Shown piece by piece: positions 17,571 through 22,219 of a stretch of DNA of 22,219 nucleotides (position 1 is its first letter; each line of letters begins with the position of its first letter). The translations under genes and the position numbers were made by a program. A model generated the notes under the pieces. That model saw nothing but the letters and a program-made list of their open reading frames with translations. It was not told the DNA's origin and made no database searches. Origin of the DNA: Chara braunii (taxonomy: Eukaryota; Streptophyta; Charophyceae; Charales; Characeae); the NCBI GenBank assembly GCA_003427395.1, contig BFEA01000633.1, positions 146,054 through 168,272 of the forward strand. The letters are read 5' to 3'.

Positions 17571-17737
17571 CCTGTGTCAAAAGTTACAAGTGTGCTGAGC
17601 AAAAAGAAAAGAGAATTCGCGAGCACAGCACTTCCCGAGGTGCTCCCCTTTGGCTAAGCCTGAAACCCGGGGCTCGACAGGCCGCTGACATTTGCCACGG
17701 TGACCCCATTTGCAACATGGCCGTGATTATGCCCTGA
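17571..17737. other. No gene recognised
   Basis: Unremarkable sequence between the TIR element and the G-rich minisatellite. Confidence 0.5.
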
Positions 17738-17840
17738 GTGTGTGTGTGTGGGTGTGGGTGTGGGTGTGGGTGTGGGTGTGGATGTGGGTGTGGGTGCGGG
17801 TGTGGGTGTGGGTGTGGGTGTGGGTGTAGGTGTGCGTGTG
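17738..17840 (+). repeat. GGGTGT minisatellite
   Basis: About 15 copies of a 6-bp GGGTGT unit, preceded by GT dinucleotides and interrupted by a few A or C changes. Repeated GGG runs at three-base spacing satisfy the sequence rule for G-quadruplexes on the plus strand. The long open frames across it on both strands are by-products of its period. Confidence 0.95.
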
Positions 17841-18079
17841 CATGCATGGGTGTGCGTTTGACACAGAGGGAGAGTGAGAGAGGCAGACGGAGAGACAGAC
17901 AGAAAGAGACAGAGAGACCAACAAACAGACGGACAGCAAGGCAGACCGCGGCAGCGCAGTCTGGGCAGCAGCAGAAAACACCGACTGGTAGGGAAGAAAA
18001 TACAAGCTCAAAGTTAAATACATCATCTCCCAAACAGGGATGTCCATAGCCTGCCACCAAGAAAGAGCACCGGCGGAAC
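17841..18079. other. Purine-rich GAGA/GACA stretch, no gene
   Basis: 17861-17945 is dominated by GAGA and GACA motifs on the plus strand. The remaining sequence shows no coding signal. Confidence 0.6.
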
Positions 18080-18126
18080 CCCTAGACCAGTTTCGTCTGC
18101 CCACCAAACAGATCTCATCAGGAGGG
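18080..18126 (-). ncRNA. Hammerhead ribozyme-like motif, minus strand
   Basis: On the minus strand CTGATGA (18121-18115) and CGAAAC (18095-18090) flank a stem II of G plus TCTG/CAGA plus C with one bulged A and a TTTGGTGGG loop. Stem III is AC/GT around two bases, followed by the preferred GTC cleavage triplet (18087-18085). Stem I pairs CCCT with AGGG, but the innermost pair is a C/T mismatch, so cleavage may be weak. No coding sequence of a PLE or LTRs of a retrozyme are seen nearby. Confidence 0.55.
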
Positions 18127-18445
18127 TGAGCGAAAGTTCATGTGCCCAGAGAGGAGGCTGAAGCCGTGCCCCCCCCTATTTAACAGATCTCCCAATGGAG
18201 AGCAGCGTACATGCACGTACCTGCACATACCTGCAAGTACCGGCTAACCTATCTCGCTACAAGGGTCAGAGCCCAGACAACGAGATCCATACACTTCAAA
18301 TAGATCTTGCTCAGTAGCCCTCTTCCGACAGAATCTGCATCTGATTCAGAAACCCGTCTGAACGGCCCTGTTCTCAATGCTACGTTAAATTAAATAATGT
18401 ATCGAACACGGTCCGTATGCATACCGGTTCACATCGCTTTTTCCC
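18127..18445. other. No gene recognised
   Basis: A G/C-run and a degenerate 12-bp repeat (GTACCTGCACAT type, 18212-18240) are the only structure noted. TTAAATAGGGG on the minus strand (near 18172-18183) sits upstream of the hammerhead-like motif in the same sense and resembles a weak TATA element. Confidence 0.4.
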
Positions 18446-18650
18446 AAAAAGAAAGAAAACGAAAAGAAAACGAAAAGAAAACAAAAAGAAAACGAAAAGA
18501 AAACAAAAAGAAAACGAAAAGAAAACGAAAAGAAAACAAAAAGAAAACGAAAAGAAAACGAACAGAAAATGAAAAGAAAACGAAAAGAAAACGAAAAGAA
18601 AACGAACAGAAAATGAAAAGAAAACGAAAAGAAAACGAAAAGAAAACGAG
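18446..18650. repeat. 11-bp AAAACGAAAAG minisatellite
   Basis: About 18 tandem 11-bp units. Variants are mostly CG to CA or TG (AAAACAAAAAG, AAAATGAAAAG), plus AACGAACAG. Each unit holds two A4 tracts phased to roughly one helical turn, a composition expected to bend DNA. The lysine/glutamate-rich frame across it is an artefact of the repeat. Confidence 0.95.
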
Positions 18651-19037
18651 GGAAAAAAACCCTTCCACATGCGAGAATATATTCCCAAAAAGCACAGAAC
18701 TCAAAACCACAACGATTCTGCGGGATCCAGGTAAGTCACACCTGAAAACAGCATAGTACTAATGCGATATGGGAAGTCGACAGGCAGACAGACAGATAGA
18801 CAGAGTGAGTGGCGAAGAGTGATCCGTATGACATTGTGTGTGTGTAATATACTGTGGGCATCTAGGCTACCAGCCAGGCCGCGGGGGTCACCTTGTTTGC
18901 CCGGGCTGCCCGTCTGTGCAAGGACCATAGAAGGTCCCAGCACAAATGAAAAAAACAAATCCAAAAATTCTGAAAAACAAAATATGTTATGCACAAACTT
19001 AAATTGAACAACTTTTGCCACAGGGTCACATCAAAAT
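18651..19037. other. No gene recognised
   Basis: A short CAGA-rich microsatellite (18780-18803) and AT-rich sequence leading to the LINE target site. Confidence 0.5.
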
Positions 19038-19052
19038 TCTTTACCAAATTTC
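19038..19052 (+). repeat. Left target-site duplication of the inverted LINE
   Basis: TCTTTACCAAATTTC, matching 21719-21733 in 14 of 15 positions. It lies exactly where the inverted LINE segment begins. Confidence 0.88.
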
Positions 19053-19055
19053 TAC

Positions 19056-19330
19056 CAGTTGACCTAGGCTTGTGACAAATGACAAAACAAATCTACAGTG
19101 CTTCTGAGCGCAAAAAATGCTTGGTCAGTCAAAGGGGAAAAGGCTATGGAATCATCAGCAAACGCTTCCGACTTCAGTCTCTCTCCTGAAGGGAGGGCAA
19201 AACCTGGTATTTCCGGGTTCGATCTTATCAGAATGTGCTGTGCATAATCTCTATGTATAGCAGATACAAATAGGGCGCAACTGGACACCCCTGTCTAATC
19301 GATCTACTTAGTCTAATCGGGGGTGACAGA
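19056..19330 (-). pseudogene. LINE reverse transcriptase palm, inverted segment
   Basis: On the minus strand the translation includes SRSIRQGCPVAPYLYLL (near 19325-19260), the segment before the active site, and then the catalytic EAFADDSIAF (near 19175-19145). It ends with LFCHLSQA, a TAG at 19066-19064, and VNW. In LINE proteins this point is followed by the K-S-rich segment that starts the forward part at about 19340. The RQGCP form differs from RQGDP in the scrap at 5184-5460, so the two copies belong to different subfamilies. Confidence 0.9.
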
Positions 19331-19334
19331 ACCC

Positions 19335-21346
19335 CATTTACACAAATCTAAATCTTCCGTCTTGATACCCCCTGGAGAACAACCTCCACACAATTGGGGA
19401 GTTAAGATAGTGGCCCCTGCCATGCATGAAAGGCTGCTGGGTCATCAACTGTCCTTTGATCCACAATTGACACAAGACCCGTCCACTTCTATAGCGGGCC
19501 TGCGCGCAGCATTGCAGCCATGGGTCAAATACAAGGGAGCTAGCTTATTTGGTCGAGCCATAGTCATCAATAACGTTGTGTTGTCCACATTGTGGTACCG
19601 CAGATCCATCGTCGTTGCAGACAATACGACACCTGTTGACCCATTATCTGTGGAAAGAAGAGCTCAATGACGACAAATTTTTGCCAAAAGTGGCATGGCA
19701 GACCATTACTCAACCCAAACGAAAACGGGGATTGGTTATTTTGGATCCGGAACGACAAATAGCAGCGCTCCTTGCGAGATGGGTACCGTGGGCCATTCTG
19801 GACAGCCCCCACACGGCATGGAGACAGCTTGCTGAATTTTCGCTATTTTCTGTGTTGGAATTGACAGACCTTAGATGCATATGCCTAACGGTCCTCAGTC
19901 CGGATTACCAGCGTAAGAAGTTGCCCCCTGGCCTATGGGCAGGGATACTGAAAGCATGGAGGGGAGTTTGTCGCAAATTGCAACCCCCCCCCCCTTGTCT
20001 TCGAGAGACTGATGACGCAGCCATTATTTAACAATCCATATCTGCTTGGCCCACAGGGGCTCCCATTTCGGTGTTTTGGTCCACAACATTTTGGGAATGC
20101 CTGGATGTCCCGAGGGATTGGAACCATTGCTGACATTTGGGATTTGACGACCGCTGATTGGAAAACCGTAGAATCATTGGCTCCAAAACTGTTGGGACTC
20201 TGGCATCAGCTGGAGCACTTGGAACAGTTGAAAAACGCTGTCCCCCACGAGTGGGAGCACACGTTGAGAACGGGACCCAGACTGTTAAAAGGAATGTGGT
20301 ACAGACAAGCCCAACAGTCAATGCCGGACTGCATCTGGAGAATAGAGGACTACTCGGAGGTGGTGGAAATTCCTGCCACCTGTTGGCAGGTACGAGGAGC
20401 GGCCGACTCGTTAGGAGAACCTCTGCAATTCCCTGAGGAGCAGCTCCCCCTCCCCCCTTCCGACCAGCTGGTGTCGGTTTGTGTATTGGAACTGGAGCAA
20501 AGCTACAGACCGTTTTCTTTACAGGTGCCTGCGTACAACTTATCGGTTGATCCTAGAGATTGGGCGTGGGAACATCCGTTACGTAATGATGAAATGGTCG
20601 GCTTATCAGAATACACTACAAAATTGGGCTATCTCTTGATGACGCTGTCAACAGATGTCAACTGGATAGTGGCTAGAAGATGGATGGTAACAGGGTGGGT
20701 GGCAGATACTGTGACAAGATTGGCAGCATCACTCCCATCCTTCTGGAAGCAGTTAATGGACCTGGCGGTGACGAAGCATTCAAGTCTGCTTTGGTTGATT
20801 TTGCACCTGGCATTGCCAGTTAATACTTGGTGTGCTCGAAGAACCGTGAAGGCGGCGCCGGAATGCCAGCTGTGTCCGGGGACCCGGATGGAAGACATTC
20901 AACACTTTGCACTACAGTGGGAAATCTCAAGGCCATTTTGGGAATGGTGGAGACTATCGGGTGTACCGATCCCGGGGGCAGACTCCCGTTGGGAGGATAA
21001 CTTCATCCTCACAGGGACCGCTGCCATGGGAAGGACACCCCGGCTGCAATATGGACATGCAGAAGAAACCATCAGAGGCGCCATACTATGGACCCTCTGG
21101 AATCTCAGAAATGCCAGGGTCAGGAGGGATGAGCGTTTGACACCACCGATGGTCAGAGCTGAGATTAAATATTCCATCAAACAGGCCATTTCAGCAGATT
21201 GGGAATATCGTGTTCAGAAAAAGGGCTATTCGGCCAAGGCCGTCAAGTGGTTCGGGAGCAGATGGGGATCCTTTTCGGGTTTGATCACCTTGGACACACC
21301 ATTGGACGGTTCACCAGTGTTGCGATTTTCCGCTTTCTTTGTTTGA
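19335..21346 (+). pseudogene. LINE reverse transcriptase C-terminal region with zf-RVT
   Basis: The first part reads HKSKSSVLIPPG and then ERLLGHQ...GRAIVINNVVLSTLWYR, the thumb/connection region of plant LINE proteins. The frame shifts near 19620 and again near 19990-20012; the second shift coincides with a run of 11 C (19984-19994), where slippage is likely. The last frame (to TGA 21344-21346) contains AAPECQLCPGTRMEDIQHFAL near 20851-20913, a zf-RVT type C-x2-C...H element, followed by W-rich sequence and a terminal segment of about 100 residues. The remaining frame of 444 codons is intact, which suggests a fairly recent copy. Confidence 0.88.
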
Positions 21347-21718
21347 GCTTCTTTGAGTCAGCTTGAGTTTGATTGAGTTTGGTTGCTAGTTGCTTGAGCT
21401 TAGACAGTCTTTTTATCCTGGTACTAGATTAGGACCTTTTTTAGTATTTTTTCGGTCTTCTTTGAGACTTTCATCTGCAACATGTTTTAGGCATGGTTTT
21501 AGGCTCAGTAGATTCCTAGCTGTCGTTTTTTTTGTCAAATTGTAGTCCTTTCAGTTGCTCACACCATCCAAGAACAAACTTTGGCTGTGGTCGGGATGGG
21601 TTTGGCCGGGAGTGCCTAGCTCAGCCTATGTGGCCACAGGACAGATGTGAGGGACGCCGGACCCGTTTTCCAGCAATTAATGAATGGTGTTTTTTGTTAA
21701 AAAAAAAAATAAAAAAAA
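21347..21718 (+). other. 3' untranslated region and A-rich tail of the LINE
   Basis: It begins with TTGAG-rich degenerate repeats (21343-21400). It contains the 25-nt core (21651-21675) found also at 5051-5075 and, inverted, at 5851-5875. It ends in an A-rich tail interrupted by T (21699-21718). Confidence 0.8.
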
Positions 21719-21733
21719 TCTTTACCAAACTTC
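21719..21733 (+). repeat. Right target-site duplication of the inverted LINE
   Basis: TCTTTACCAAACTTC follows the A-tail directly and matches 19038-19052 except for one T/C difference. Confidence 0.88.
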
Positions 21734-22133
21734 AAAATAAACACTAAACTTAAAAAAGCATTTTTTTATTTAATGTTCATTGACAAGTCACCGGTGCAGT
21801 TTGGAATGGGCAAAAAAATCACTTTGTCGGTACGTCCGTCGCGTCCCAGTTTTGAAAGGCAAGAATAACACCCGGCAGCGCTTCAGACACGGGGCATGCC
21901 AGTATTGAGCAGTTGTTTTGTGGACCGGGTCCTTCCCAGGTACTGGGCCAGTCCATTTGAGTGGGGACACAGGTCCGGGCCATCCCTGATCTCTTGGGAA
22001 ACGACACCGAACAGCCCAGTCCTTGGGGGAACCGGTACACGGCTCAGAGTAGGCAGCTGACAGCCCCGAGGTCCGAGGTCGCCCCTGCCCCTGGGGAAGT
22101 ACTTAAGCAGTAAGTACATCTCTGCCATCTCTG

Positions 22134-22134
<1 letters not shown>
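21734..22134. other. No gene recognised
   Basis: Flanking DNA after the LINE with no repeat or coding signal that I can support. Confidence 0.5.

Positions 22135-22204
<70 letters not shown>
22135..22204. repeat. CT/GA dinucleotide microsatellite
   Basis: About 35 uninterrupted TC repeats, followed by a GC-alternating end (22205-22219). The arginine/glutamate open frame on the minus strand is an artefact. Confidence 0.97.
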
Positions 22205-22206
<2 letters not shown>

Positions 22207-22219
22207 GCGGGCGCGCGCG

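Larger units (their letters stand above)
19053..21718 (+). mobile_element. LINE insertion with 5' inversion (twin-priming structure)
   Basis: A complete insertion between 15-bp target duplications. The left 0.27 kb is reverse transcriptase on the minus strand; the rest is the downstream part of the same protein on the plus strand, then a 3' untranslated region and A-rich tail (21699-21718). The inverted piece ends, in protein terms, where the forward piece begins, as twin priming predicts. Confidence 0.88.

Noticed and set aside
17584-18107. Histidine/proline- and histidine/threonine-rich open frames on the minus strand
   Set aside because: They are created by the 6-bp GGGTGT repeat, which has no stop codons in several frames.
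18380-18756. Lysine/glutamate-rich and phenylalanine-rich open frames
   Set aside because: Products of the 11-bp A-rich minisatellite on either strand.

Overview
The window is a stack of decayed transposable elements with no recognisable single-copy host gene. The element types are a Ty3/gypsy LTR retrotransposon, several LINE pieces with A-tails, a Penelope-like element with an upstream GIY-YIG nuclease, and small terminal-inverted-repeat elements. Long A/T tails and microsatellites between them point to a large, repeat-rich eukaryotic nuclear genome. The proteins look most like those I associate with charophyte algae such as Chara; that is an inference from recognition, not from a search.

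Layout: 103-270 is a minisatellite built on a CACGTCAGC core, followed by a broken Ty3/gypsy gag-pol (271-4608) that stops inside integrase. 4609-6070 holds unassigned sequence, an A-tailed 3' end, a minus-strand LINE reverse transcriptase scrap and a second 3' end on the minus strand. 6071-8105 is a plus-strand LINE (AP-type endonuclease, then the start of reverse transcriptase), cut off. 8240-8530 is an inverted repeat carrying a tiny A-tail insertion.

The most interesting unit is 8590-14423. It is a nearly complete Penelope-like element (PLE) bounded by an identical 134-bp direct repeat. Its order is a zinc-knuckle/coiled-coil/SAP-like ORF1, a GIY-YIG nuclease, a CxC linker, and a reverse transcriptase with an IDD active site. 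This matches the permuted N-terminal-endonuclease PLEs (Naiad/Chlamys). A hammerhead ribozyme with all core nucleotides lies just upstream of the 3' repeat, although that clade was described as lacking canonical hammerheads. Three in-frame UGA codons are the only nonsense codons in its main frames.

Downstream are a foldback element (14440-14602), two related TTAA-flanked inverted-repeat elements (15093-15302 and 16285-16453), a tandemly duplicated LINE scrap containing a tail-only insertion, a tRNA-like segment, another inverted-repeat element (17185-17570), a G-rich minisatellite, a second hammerhead-like motif on the minus strand (18080-18126), and an 11-bp A-tract minisatellite. A LINE with a 5' inversion (twin-priming structure) occupies 19053-21718 between 15-bp target-site duplications. 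A CT microsatellite ends the window.

The genes do not form a pathway. Each element carries, or once carried, its own copying machinery, and the A-tails and target duplications suggest LINE machinery made several of the small insertions.
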